In this document: positions 9,433 to 17,381 of the stretch, one piece after another | Numbering within the stretch: position 1 is the first letter of the stretch | Layout: every line of letters begins with the position of its first letter | Translations under genes and position numbers: made by a program | Notes under the pieces: model-generated | What the model saw: the letters and a program-made list of their open reading frames with translations, nothing else | What the model was told of the DNA's origin: nothing | The model's database searches: none | Assembly (NCBI GenBank): GCA_041483135.1 | Contig: JBGPFE010000003.1 | Span: 62,001-126,000, forward strand | Origin: PALSA-1004 sp041483135 | GTDB lineage: Bacteria; Pseudomonadota; Gammaproteobacteria; Burkholderiales; SG8-41 | Direction of reading: 5' to 3' | Length of the DNA: 64,000 bases

Positions 9433-10143
9433 ATGTTTTCCCATGAGCGCATATGCCATGCACTGGGTGCTCTTGCCTGGTTGTTTTTTGCAGGTGACGC
9501 CATTGCTCAACAACAGGGCAATCAGATGGATCAACCGGCACAAAAAACACCGGTTTACAAGCCCCCCCTGCGAGGCGCGCCTTCCAGCCGCGTCGGGGGC
9601 GGCAGCAGAGGCGTGGGAGACGACTCCCCGGTGCTGGCTGTCATTGCTCCGGACCATACCGGGCTGACCCTTCAGGAGCAGCCCACACTCTACTGGTATG
9701 TTTCCAAAAAAGTTCCCGCGCATGTCGAGATTACCGTCATCGACGACGTAAGCATCAAGCCGTTGCTGGAAAAAAATCTCGATACACCGGTCGGCCCCGG
9801 GATCCAGGGCCTGCGTTTGAAGGATTACGGAATCAACCTCCAACCGGGTATCGAGTATCGCTGGCACGTTGCCATCGTCGTGGATCCCAATCAGAGGTCC
9901 AACGACATAATCGCCAGCGGCACGATCAAGCGGATTGTCAATTCGGAATCAATGCGGCAAAAACTGACTCATGCCCAGGGTAATGCGGCGGTCGCGGCTT
10001 ATGCGGAAGAGGGCATCTGGTATGACGCTATCGCGGCGCTGATGGCGCAGATGGACGCGGACCCGTTGAATCAGGAACTCCAACAACAGTATCAGGCGCT
10101 GCTGCAACAGGTGGGATTGGGGCAGATTGCCGGAATGCGGTAG
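9433..10143 (+). CDS. DUF928 family exported protein
   Basis: 236 residues from ATG 9433 with a strong AAAGGAG site. Signal peptide residues 1-25 (ALGALAWLFFAGDAIAQ). The body shows the DUF928 signature: YKPPLRGAPSSRVGGGSRG, then APDHTGLTLQEQPTLYWYVSK, a beta-rich domain and a GIEYRWHV strand, with a helical tail (residues about 175-236). Function of DUF928 is unknown. It is known mainly from cyanobacteria and some proteobacteria, where it occurs near CHAT, CHASE2 and haemagglutinin-like genes; the same association is seen here. The gene is 28 bp after the cyclase, so the three genes are probably co-transcribed. Confidence 0.85.
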   Translation: MFSHERICHALGALAWLFFAGDAIAQQQGNQMDQPAQKTPVYKPPLRGAPSSRVGGGSRGVGDDSPVLAVIAPDHTGLTLQEQPTLYWYVSKKVPAHVEITVIDDVSIKPLLEKNLDTPVGPGIQGLRLKDYGINLQPGIEYRWHVAIVVDPNQRSNDIIASGTIKRIVNSESMRQKLTHAQGNAAVAAYAEEGIWYDAIAALMAQMDADPLNQELQQQYQALLQQVGLGQIAGMR

Positions 10144-10545
10144 CCTCCGTAGCCACGTCCCCGTGCTTAACCCGCCTTGAGCCGGGCGGGCGTGACGATG
10201 ACCGGCCCGCTGCCGGGATGAAGACGGGGGCAGGTTCAGCTATGTCCAAATTCAGGGATCGGACCAATGGCGCGCAAAGACTGTTGGCCCGGTCGCGTTG
10301 GACGATGGCGGCGATGTTCGAGAATAATGATTGCCGGAAATGTGACGGGCTTTTTTGCCGGGCCCTATTCGAGGGAAATTGGCAAATTGCGCTCTCATGA
10401 GTTGCAGGTCGGCTTGCGCTTCTGACTCTGCCAGGGTTCCGCAGAAAAACGCCTGCCGTCGGCAGGCGTTTTTGTGTACGGCACTGGCGCTCGCAAGCGA
10501 AACTTGCAACAATCTGCTGCCGGTGTAAACGGCCAGGAGGACGTT
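10144..10545. other. 402-bp intergenic region, possible small RNA locus
   Basis: No supported protein gene; a 60-codon frame at 10218-10400 lacks a good ribosome site. A GC hairpin (CCCGCC/GGCGGG) lies at about 10169-10190 and a strong terminator at 10446-10474. The terminator is about 300 bp past the DUF928 stop, so it may end an independent short transcript rather than the operon. Confidence 0.4.
10446..10474. terminator. Intrinsic terminator, bidirectional
   Basis: Perfect stem ACGCCTGCC/GGCAGGCGT with a 3-base GTC loop, preceded by an A-run and followed by a T-run, so it can work on both strands. It precedes the cupin gene by 72 bp. Confidence 0.88.
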
Positions 10546-11100
10546 ATGGGCTACACGCTGCAGGACTTCGCCGCGGACACGCGTAGTGCGCTCAAGACCG
10601 ACGCAGGCCGCAAAGGTCTTGCGAAGGTCAGGGCGATGATGGAACGGCTGGTCAAGGATGAACGATTCGTCAGCGAGTATTTTCACGCTGGAATGAATCG
10701 CGGGCTGTGCAAGATTTACACCGATCCGGAACTCGGCTTCGAGCTCATGACCTATCGTTGGGACGAGGCGCGCGGCTCGCAGCCGCACGATCACGGTGAC
10801 TCATGGGCCATCTATGCGCAGGTTAGCGAGTATACGGATATGACCGAATACGAACGCACCGACGACGGCAAGAGTCGAGAGCGTGCTGCGCTCAAGGTCA
10901 AGCGCCAGTACCGGCTGAATCCGGGCCAGGCAGGAATCTACTTCGGGCGCGAGTTGCACTCGACATCGACCCCGGTCGGCGCGCGTTATCTGCGCATCAC
11001 CGGCACCGATCTCGAGAACATCGAACGCCTGCGAATCGACGCCGCTACCGGCAAGATCGAGCACATTCACGGCCGGCAGGTGTCACAAACCAGCGCTTAG
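10546..11100 (+). CDS. Cupin-fold protein, cysteine-dioxygenase-like
   Basis: 184 residues from ATG 10546 with CAGGAGG close upstream. The cupin metal motif is seen as QPHDHGDSWAIYAQV (residues about 78-92), with a second-motif histidine near ELHSTSTPVGARYLRI. The fold and H-x-H-G arrangement resemble cysteine dioxygenase type enzymes, which bind Fe(II) and oxidise a thiol. Substrate cannot be assigned. It stands alone between a terminator and convergent acyl-CoA dehydrogenase gene, so context does not help. It could also be a metal-binding cupin without dioxygenase activity. Confidence 0.65.
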   Translation: MGYTLQDFAADTRSALKTDAGRKGLAKVRAMMERLVKDERFVSEYFHAGMNRGLCKIYTDPELGFELMTYRWDEARGSQPHDHGDSWAIYAQVSEYTDMTEYERTDDGKSRERAALKVKRQYRLNPGQAGIYFGRELHSTSTPVGARYLRITGTDLENIERLRIDAATGKIEHIHGRQVSQTSA

Positions 11101-11122
11101 GACGGATTGTTCTGACGCCTGC

Positions 11123-12289
11123 TCAATAAGATTTCGGCAGGCCGAGCACCTTCTCGGCGATGAAGCAAAGGATCAGCTGCGGGCTTACCGGCACGATGCG
11201 CGGGATCAACGACTCGCGCAGGTAGCGCTCGACGTGGAATTCTTTCGCGTAACCCATGCCGCCGTGCGTCATCACCGCCGTCTCGCACGCCCTGAATCCC
11301 GCCTCGCCGGCCAGGTATTTCGCGGCATTCGCTTCGGCGCCGCAGGGTTTGCCGCTGTCGTACAGCGACGCGGCCTTGAACACCAGCAGGCTTGCCGCCT
11401 CCAGTTCGATCCAGCGTTGCGCGAGCGGATGCTGGATCGCCTGGTTCTGTCCGATCGGCCGGTTGAATACGATACGCTCCTTCGCATAATCGGCGGCGCG
11501 CTTGAGCGCGACTTTGCCAAGTCCGACCGCCTCGGCGGCGATCAGGATGCGCTCGGGGTTGAGCCCGTGCAGGATGTACTCGAAGCCCCTGCCTTCATCG
11601 CCGATGCGGTCCGCGGCCGGCACTTTAAGCCCGTCGATGAATACCTGGTTCGAATCGACCGCCTTGCGTCCCATTTTCGGAATCACGCGCGCCTCGACGA
11701 ACTTGCGGTCGACTTCGGTGTAGAACAGGCTCAGGCCCTGCGTCGGCTTCTTGATCTCGTCGAGCGGGGTGGTGCGCGCGAGCAGCAGCATCTTGTTCGC
11801 GACTTGCGCGGTCGAGATCCAGATCTTCTGGCCTGACACGAGGTAGTGGTCGCCCTGTTTGACAGCCTTGGTCTTGAGCTGCGTCGTATTCAAGCCGGCA
11901 TCGGGCTCGGTCACGCAGAAGCACGCTTTGTCGTGGCCGGCGATCAGCGGCGGCAGCCAGCGGTTTTTTTGCTCGGCGTTGCCGAATACGACGACCGGAT
12001 TCAGGCCGAAGATGTTCATATGCACCGCTGACGCGCCCGACATGCCGGCGCCGGATTCGGCGATCGTCTGCATCATGAGCGCGGCTTCGGTGATGCCGAG
12101 GCCGGCGCCGCCGTATTGCTCGGGCATCGCGATGCCGAGCCAGCCGTCGCGCGCGAACGCCTGGTGAAAATCGGCGGGAAAGCTGCCGTCGCTGTCTTTC
12201 CTGAGCCAGTATTCGGCGTCGAAGCCGGCGCAGATTTTCTCGATCGCGGCGCGGATCGCGAGTTGTTCTTCGGACAGTGAGAAATCCAT
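11123..12289 (-). CDS. Acyl-CoA dehydrogenase family protein
   Basis: 388 residues, full family length. N-terminal helical domain (MDFSLSEEQLAIRAAIEKI), the FAD/acyl-CoA motif CFCVTEPDAGLNTTQLKT and WISTAQVANKMLLLAR, and the C-terminal helical domain (THGGMGYAKEFHVERYLRE). The usual medium/short-chain catalytic Glu near the C-terminus is missing (RIVPVSPQ in its place). Instead Glu246 in LNPERIL sits where isovaleryl-CoA and long-chain dehydrogenases keep theirs. The next gene, 7 bp upstream in the same direction, is a class III CoA transferase, so the pair probably activates and oxidises a specific carboxylic acid. Substrate unknown. Transfers electrons to ETF. Confidence 0.88.
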   Translation of the reverse strand: MDFSLSEEQLAIRAAIEKICAGFDAEYWLRKDSDGSFPADFHQAFARDGWLGIAMPEQYGGAGLGITEAALMMQTIAESGAGMSGASAVHMNIFGLNPVVVFGNAEQKNRWLPPLIAGHDKACFCVTEPDAGLNTTQLKTKAVKQGDHYLVSGQKIWISTAQVANKMLLLARTTPLDEIKKPTQGLSLFYTEVDRKFVEARVIPKMGRKAVDSNQVFIDGLKVPAADRIGDEGRGFEYILHGLNPERILIAAEAVGLGKVALKRAADYAKERIVFNRPIGQNQAIQHPLAQRWIELEAASLLVFKAASLYDSGKPCGAEANAAKYLAGEAGFRACETAVMTHGGMGYAKEFHVERYLRESLIPRIVPVSPQLILCFIAEKVLGLPKSY

Positions 12290-12296
12290 GGTCGTC

Positions 12297-13499
12297 TCAG
12301 GCCGGCGTCAGCGTGACGCCAGTCGCGATCATCGCATTGATTTCGTTGCCGGCATAGCCGGCCTCGCGCAGCACCTCGACGCTATGCTCGCCCAGGCGCG
12401 GCGCCGGGCGCGGCTCGCCGGGCGGGGACCCGGACCACCTGCTCGGCACCGCCATCGAGCGCACTTTGCCTTCGGACGGGTGCTCGACGACCGAAAAAAA
12501 TCCGGTCTGGTTGAGATGCGGGTCGGCGAGCAGGTCGTCGAGCGAATTGAGCGGCATCACGGGGATGTCGGCTTGCGATAACGTCGCGAGCCATTCGGCG
12601 CTGGTGCGCGTTGCTATCTGCGCGGCGACGAACGCATAGACCTCGGCGATATGCTGCGAGCGGTTCGCCTGAGTCGAGAACCGTTGATCGCTCTCGAACA
12701 TGTTTTCACGGCCGAGGATACGAAAGAAATTGCGCCACTGCTTGTCGTTGTAGATCAGCAGGCACAGGTAGCCGTCTTTGCTCGCATACGGGTTGCGGTG
12801 CTCGGCGAGCAGGCGCGTATAACCCATCGGCGCAATCGGCGGTTCGAAAGTTTTACCGCTCATGTGGTCGCCGAGCACGAATTGCGTGAGGCTTTCGAAC
12901 ATCGTGACCTCGACTGCCTGCCCCTGACCCGTGCGTTCGCGGTGAAAGAGAGCGGCTGTCACTGCGTTGACCGCGTTCAATCCCGTAATGCGGTCGGCGA
13001 CCGTCGAGGGGACGAAGCGCGGCCGGTCGGCGCCCGCCTGTTCGATGATGGACGGCAGCGCGACCATGCCCTGGATCAGATCGTCGTAGGCAGGCTTGGC
13101 CGCGTAGGGCCCGTTCTGGCTGAAACCGTAGGCACCGACATAGACGATTTCTGGATTGACCGCGCGCACGTCGTCGTAAGTGAGCTGCAAGCGCGCCATC
13201 GCCTGCGGCCGCACGTTATGGATCAGCACGTCAGCGGTGTTGGCGAGCCGCAGCAGCGCGGCGCGGCCGGCCGGTTGCTTGAGATCGAGCACGAGCGAGC
13301 GCTTGTTGCGATTGAGGTGCAGGAAGATATGTCCCATCCCGGCATGCCGCATGGGCGCGGCGTGGCGCATATTGTCGCCTTCGCGCGGCTCGACCTTGAT
13401 CACGTCGGCGCCGAGGTCGCCGAGGATTTGCGTTGCGTAGGGACCGAGAATGACGGTCGTCAGATCGATGATTCTGATACCGGTAAGCGGACCAGCCAT
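12297..13499 (-). CDS. Class III CoA transferase (CaiB/BaiF family)
   Basis: 400 residues from ATG 13499, where the typical family start MAGPLTGIRIIDLTTVILGP is found; a longer frame to 13574 overlaps the upstream gene. The family Asp that forms the acyl anhydride is in KPAYDDLIQGM. CoA-binding N-terminal fold with LGDLGADVIKVEPREGD is clear, as is the LLAEHRNPYASKDGYL region. These enzymes move CoA between carboxylic acids. It lies 7 bp upstream of the acyl-CoA dehydrogenase, suggesting a two-step catabolic pair. Donor and acceptor are unknown. Confidence 0.88.
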   Translation of the reverse strand: MAGPLTGIRIIDLTTVILGPYATQILGDLGADVIKVEPREGDNMRHAAPMRHAGMGHIFLHLNRNKRSLVLDLKQPAGRAALLRLANTADVLIHNVRPQAMARLQLTYDDVRAVNPEIVYVGAYGFSQNGPYAAKPAYDDLIQGMVALPSIIEQAGADRPRFVPSTVADRITGLNAVNAVTAALFHRERTGQGQAVEVTMFESLTQFVLGDHMSGKTFEPPIAPMGYTRLLAEHRNPYASKDGYLCLLIYNDKQWRNFFRILGRENMFESDQRFSTQANRSQHIAEVYAFVAAQIATRTSAEWLATLSQADIPVMPLNSLDDLLADPHLNQTGFFSVVEHPSEGKVRSMAVPSRWSGSPPGEPRPAPRLGEHSVEVLREAGYAGNEINAMIATGVTLTPA

Positions 13500-13534
13500 C
13501 GTTGCCTGCTGATAAGTGTCTGGAGCGGGGGGGG

Positions 13535-14737
13535 CTAGACCAGCGCGGTACACGCGCGCTGGATCCGGCTGCACGCCTCGTGCAGCGTCTCGGTGGAAGC
13601 CGAATATGAAATACGGATGTAGGGCGACATGCCATAAGCCTCGCCCTGCAGGACGCCGACGTCAGCCGTATCGAGCAGATACAGCACAAAATCGAGATCG
13701 GTCGCGATGACTTCGCCCCGCGGGGTGCGTTTGCCGATTACGCCGGCGATATTGGGAAACACGTAGAACGCGCCTTGCGGCGTGCGGCACGAAATGCCGG
13801 GGGCAGCGTTCAGCATGTCGACCACGACGTCGCGTCGCTCGCGAAACAACTGCGCGCGTTCAGCGAGAAAATCCTGCGGACCGGTCAGCGCTTCGATCGC
13901 CGCGGCCTGGCTGATCGACGATGGATTGGTGGTGCTCTGCGACTGCATCTTGAGCATGGTCTTGATCAATTCCTGCGGGCCGCCGCCATAACCGATGCGA
14001 AAGCCGGTCATCGCGTAGGCCTTGGATACGCCGTTCACCGTCAGCGTGCGTGCGTAGAGCGCCGGTTCGACCTGCGCCGGGGTCGCATTTTTTGCGCCGT
14101 CATAAATGATGTGCTCGTACACCTCGTCGGTGAGGATCCAGACCTGCGGATGACGCAGCAATACGTCGGCCAGCGGTTTGAGCTCCGCGGCGGTATAGGC
14201 CGCGCCCGTCGGGTTGCACGGTGAATTGAGCATCAGCCACTTGGTGCGCGGCGTTATCGCGCGCTCGAGATCGGCCGCCTGCAACTTGAAGTCCTGGTCT
14301 TCCGGGCAGCCGACCGGCACCGGCGTGCCGCCGGCAAGCAGCACCATGTCCGGATACGACGCGTAGTAGGGTGCCGGCAAGATGACCTCGTCCCCCGCGG
14401 TCACCGTCGCCATCAGTGCATTGAAGATCACCTGCTTGCTGCCATTGCCGACGGTGATCTGCTCAGGCCTGTATTCGAGGCCGTTCTCACGCCTGAACTT
14501 GAGTGCGATCGCATCCTTCAATTCAGGCGTGCCGTCGACGTTGGTGTAGCGCGTCTCGCCGTTGCGCAGGGCGCGGATTGTCGCCTCGATGATATGGGCC
14601 GGTGTTTCGAAATCCGGTTCGCCGATGGTAAGACCGATGATCTTGCGGCCGGCGGCCTGCAGTTCGCGCACGCGCATCGTCGCCATCGAGCTCGGCGACG
14701 GTTTGATACGGTCCATGCGTGGTGCGATGAAACTCAT
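13535..14737 (-). CDS. Class I/II pyridoxal-phosphate aminotransferase, aspartate aminotransferase type
   Basis: 400 residues. The Schiff-base lysine is in NGVSKAYAMTGFRIGY, the Asn contacting PLP in NSPCNPTGAAY, and the carboxylate-binding Arg in YIRISYSAS. N-terminal MSFIAPRMDRIKPSPSSMA is typical of the I-beta aspartate aminotransferase group, which transfers the amino group between aspartate and 2-oxoglutarate; some members also act on prephenate. It is upstream of, and codirectional with, the CoA transferase (35-bp gap), but no functional link is obvious. Confidence 0.85.
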   Translation of the reverse strand: MSFIAPRMDRIKPSPSSMATMRVRELQAAGRKIIGLTIGEPDFETPAHIIEATIRALRNGETRYTNVDGTPELKDAIALKFRRENGLEYRPEQITVGNGSKQVIFNALMATVTAGDEVILPAPYYASYPDMVLLAGGTPVPVGCPEDQDFKLQAADLERAITPRTKWLMLNSPCNPTGAAYTAAELKPLADVLLRHPQVWILTDEVYEHIIYDGAKNATPAQVEPALYARTLTVNGVSKAYAMTGFRIGYGGGPQELIKTMLKMQSQSTTNPSSISQAAAIEALTGPQDFLAERAQLFRERRDVVVDMLNAAPGISCRTPQGAFYVFPNIAGVIGKRTPRGEVIATDLDFVLYLLDTADVGVLQGEAYGMSPYIRISYSASTETLHEACSRIQRACTALV

Positions 14738-15001
14738 GATCCACTTCTCTAAAGGCCAGCCACAGAGGTACGGAGAGCACCGGCAAACACGAAAACAGCG
14801 CGGGCAACAACCGATATGCTAGCATCAAACGCCGCCGTTTAATGCCTCATGAAGCCGACCGGCGCGCGCGGCGTGTTATACTTTTTGCTGGCAAACCTTG
14901 CAGTGACAATCAATCATTCCCCGCGCCATGGCGCGTGATACGTGGCGGCCGTAAAGTCCGCGGTGCAGGCTGATTCATGACGCGACATTCGGTTTCGACC
15001 C
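14738..15001. promoter_or_regulatory. Divergent intergenic region with candidate surE promoter
   Basis: An extended -10 element, TGTTATACT, lies at 14874-14882 on the plus strand, but a good -35 is not visible. A 14-base perfect palindrome, CGCGCCATGGCGCG, is at 14922-14935, between the candidate promoter and surE, and could form a hairpin in the leader. Confidence 0.4.
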
Positions 15002-15742
15002 ATGCACATCCTGCTGAGTAACGACGACGGTTACTTTGCCCCCGGCCTCGCGCTACTGGCCGAAATTCTCGCCCCCCTCGCCAAAGTTACCGTGGTCGCG
15101 CCGGAGCGCGACCGCAGCGGAGCCAGCAATTCGCTGACGCTCGACCGGCCGCTTGCAGTGCGCCGCGCGGGCAACGGCTTCTTCTACGTCAACGGCACTC
15201 CCACGGATTGCGTGCACCTCGCGGTGACCGGCTTGCTGGAGAGCCTGCCCGACATCGTGATATCGGGCGTCAATCACGGCGCCAACATGGGCGACGACAC
15301 CATCTATTCCGGCACGGTGGCTGCCGCGACCGAGGGCTTCCTGCTGGGCATCCCGTCGCTTGCGGTGTCGCTGGTGGCGAGCGGCGGCGATCATGTCGCG
15401 ACTGCGGCGAGGGTTGCGGCTGACCTGGTGCAGCGCTTCGCGCGCAGTCCGCTCGGGCAGCCGGCGCTGCTTAACGTCAACGTGCCGGACGTGCCGTACG
15501 AAAAACTGCGCGGGGTCGAAGTCACGCGACTTGGCAAGCGCCACAAGGCCGAGCCGGTCGTGAAGTCGGCGACGCCGCGCGGCGAAACGGTGTACTGGGT
15601 CGGTGCCGCCGGCGGCGCTCAGGATGCGGGCGCAGGCACCGATTTCAATGCCGTCGCGCGCACCGTGGTTTCAGTGACGCCGTTGCAGATCGATCTTACG
15701 CATTATTCGCAACTGCAGACGATCAAGGACTGGATCGCATGA
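15002..15742 (+). CDS. surE: 5'/3'-nucleotidase SurE
   Basis: 246 residues, full length. Metal-binding N-terminus MHILLSNDDGYFAPG with the paired Asp residues, then APERDRSGASNSLTL and the SGVNHGANMGDDTIYSGTVAAA motif. SurE dephosphorylates nucleoside monophosphates and short polyphosphate and is a stationary-phase survival factor in the cytoplasm. It overlaps pcm by 4 bp (ATGA), the classic surE-pcm-nlpD operon. Confidence 0.97.
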   Translation: MHILLSNDDGYFAPGLALLAEILAPLAKVTVVAPERDRSGASNSLTLDRPLAVRRAGNGFFYVNGTPTDCVHLAVTGLLESLPDIVISGVNHGANMGDDTIYSGTVAAATEGFLLGIPSLAVSLVASGGDHVATAARVAADLVQRFARSPLGQPALLNVNVPDVPYEKLRGVEVTRLGKRHKAEPVVKSATPRGETVYWVGAAGGAQDAGAGTDFNAVARTVVSVTPLQIDLTHYSQLQTIKDWIA

Positions 15743-16395
15743 GCACGCGGCTGTCCGGCATCGGCATGACCTCGCAGCGCACCCGCAGGCGCATGATCGA
15801 ACGTTTGCGCAAGCAGGGGATCGCCGATGAGGCCGTGCTCAACGTGATGTACGAGATCCCGCGCCATAGTTTCGTCGAGGAAGCACTGGCCAGCCGCGCC
15901 TACGAGGACTTTGCATTGCCCCTCGGTTTCGGGCAAACGATCTCACAGCCGTACATCGTCGCACGCATGACCGAGCTGCTGACCGCCGGCAAGCCGCTCG
16001 GCAAGGTGCTCGAGATCGGTACCGGTTGCGGCTATCAGACGGCGATACTCGCCAGGCTCGCGAGCGAGGTCTATTCGGTCGAGCGCTTGCTGCCGCTGCT
16101 CGCCAAGGCGCGTAAGTACCTGCGCGAGCTGCGCATCACCAACATCCGGCTCAAACATGCCGACGGCCATATCGGCATCCCGGAAGGCGCACCGTTCGAC
16201 GCCATTCTGGTCACGGCGGCGGCGACGCATGTGCCGGAAGCACTGAAAGAACAACTCGCGGTGGGTGCTAAAATGGTGGTGCCGATGGGCACGCGCGAGC
16301 AGCATCTGTGCGTGATCGAGCGCACCACCCGCGGTTTTTCCCAGTCCAAGCTCGATGCGGTCAAATTCGTGCCGATGCTGTCGGGATTGAGTTGA
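15739..16395 (+). CDS. pcm: Protein-L-isoaspartate O-methyltransferase
   Basis: 218 residues. SAM-binding motif I VLEIGTGCGYQTAILA, the family substrate loop FGQTISQPYIVARM and the C-terminal PMGTREQ region are all present. Repairs isoaspartyl residues in aged proteins using S-adenosylmethionine. Start overlaps surE by 4 bp and its stop overlaps the nlpD start by one base, indicating translational coupling. Confidence 0.96.
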   Translation: MSTRLSGIGMTSQRTRRRMIERLRKQGIADEAVLNVMYEIPRHSFVEEALASRAYEDFALPLGFGQTISQPYIVARMTELLTAGKPLGKVLEIGTGCGYQTAILARLASEVYSVERLLPLLAKARKYLRELRITNIRLKHADGHIGIPEGAPFDAILVTAAATHVPEALKEQLAVGAKMVVPMGTREQHLCVIERTTRGFSQSKLDAVKFVPMLSGLS

Positions 16396-17357
16396 TGCCG
16401 AATCCCATGCAATGCCGTAACCACACGTCAGCAACAATAGCGGCTGCGGCCGTGGCGGTGCTGACGATATATGGTTGTACTTCGACGCGTTATCCGGCAC
16501 CGGTCAGCGAGCGCACGCCGTCCGCCACTAGACCCTCGGCCGCGCCAGCGCCGGAAACCGCAGCGCGCGAGCCCGACACGCGTCCCGAGTATTACACCGT
16601 CAAAAAGGGCGATACACTATATACGATCGCGCTCGACCACGGTCTCGACTACAAGGATCTCGCCGAGTGGAATGGAATCGACAATCCGAACGTGATTCGC
16701 GTCGGTCAGCAATTGCGGGTAATGCCTCCCGCATCCACTGTGGTTACGTCGCCCCTCAAGACCGCACCGGCAATCGAGGGCAGGCCACTCGGCAGCGCGC
16801 CGCAGTCGGCGGCAGTCGAGGCGGTCAAGTCGCAGCCCAAGGCGGTCAAGGTTCCGTATTCGGATCAGGCGCTCGCGCAATTGTCGGGGCAACCGCAGGC
16901 GAAGCCCGCGCTGCCGGTGATCGCCAAAGCCGAGCCGCGTCCCGAAGAAAAATCCGCAGCGGGCGACGATGACGACGAAAAAGTCGATTGGGGCTGGCCA
17001 GCGGGCGGCAAGTTGCTCAGCACTTTCACCGAAAACACCAACCTCAAGGGCATCGGCATCGCCGGCAAGCTCGGCCAGCCGGTGATCGCCAGCGCACCGG
17101 GCAAGGTGCTGTACAGCGGCGACGGCATTCGTGGCTACGGCAAACTCGTGATCATCAAGCACAACAAGGTGTACTTGAGCGTTTACGCCCACAACAGCCA
17201 GCTGCTGGTCAAAGAAGGCCAGACCGTGGTCAAAGGGCAGAAAATCGCCGAGATGGGCAACACCGATTCCGACCAGGTCAATCTGCATTTCGAAATCCGG
17301 CGCTTCGGCAAGCCGGTCGACCCGATCAAGCTGCTGCCGCCCGGCCACCCGGCGTAA
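16395..17357 (+). CDS. nlpD: NlpD-like lipoprotein: LysM plus LytM/M23 domain
   Basis: 320 residues from ATG 16395, which overlaps the pcm stop. Signal peptide with a probable lipobox ending at IYGC (residue about 29), a proline-rich linker, LysM repeat at about 65-110 (YYTVKKGDTLYTIALDHGL), a second low-complexity linker rich in Lys/Ala, and a C-terminal M23-type domain (about 205-315). The M23 metal residues are degenerate: only HFEIRRFGKPVDP and YAHNSQLL remain, so it is probably a non-enzymatic activator of amidase such as AmiC, as NlpD is. Cell-division role at the septum is expected. Confidence 0.9.
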   Translation: MPNPMQCRNHTSATIAAAAVAVLTIYGCTSTRYPAPVSERTPSATRPSAAPAPETAAREPDTRPEYYTVKKGDTLYTIALDHGLDYKDLAEWNGIDNPNVIRVGQQLRVMPPASTVVTSPLKTAPAIEGRPLGSAPQSAAVEAVKSQPKAVKVPYSDQALAQLSGQPQAKPALPVIAKAEPRPEEKSAAGDDDDEKVDWGWPAGGKLLSTFTENTNLKGIGIAGKLGQPVIASAPGKVLYSGDGIRGYGKLVIIKHNKVYLSVYAHNSQLLVKEGQTVVKGQKIAEMGNTDSDQVNLHFEIRRFGKPVDPIKLLPPGHPA

Positions 17358-17381
17358 CGCGTTCCCGCTGCGGGTCGGGGG

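Noticed and set aside
10218..10400. 60-codon plus-strand frame after DUF928
   Set aside because: Weak start context and no recognisable features; region is better explained as RNA or spacer DNA.
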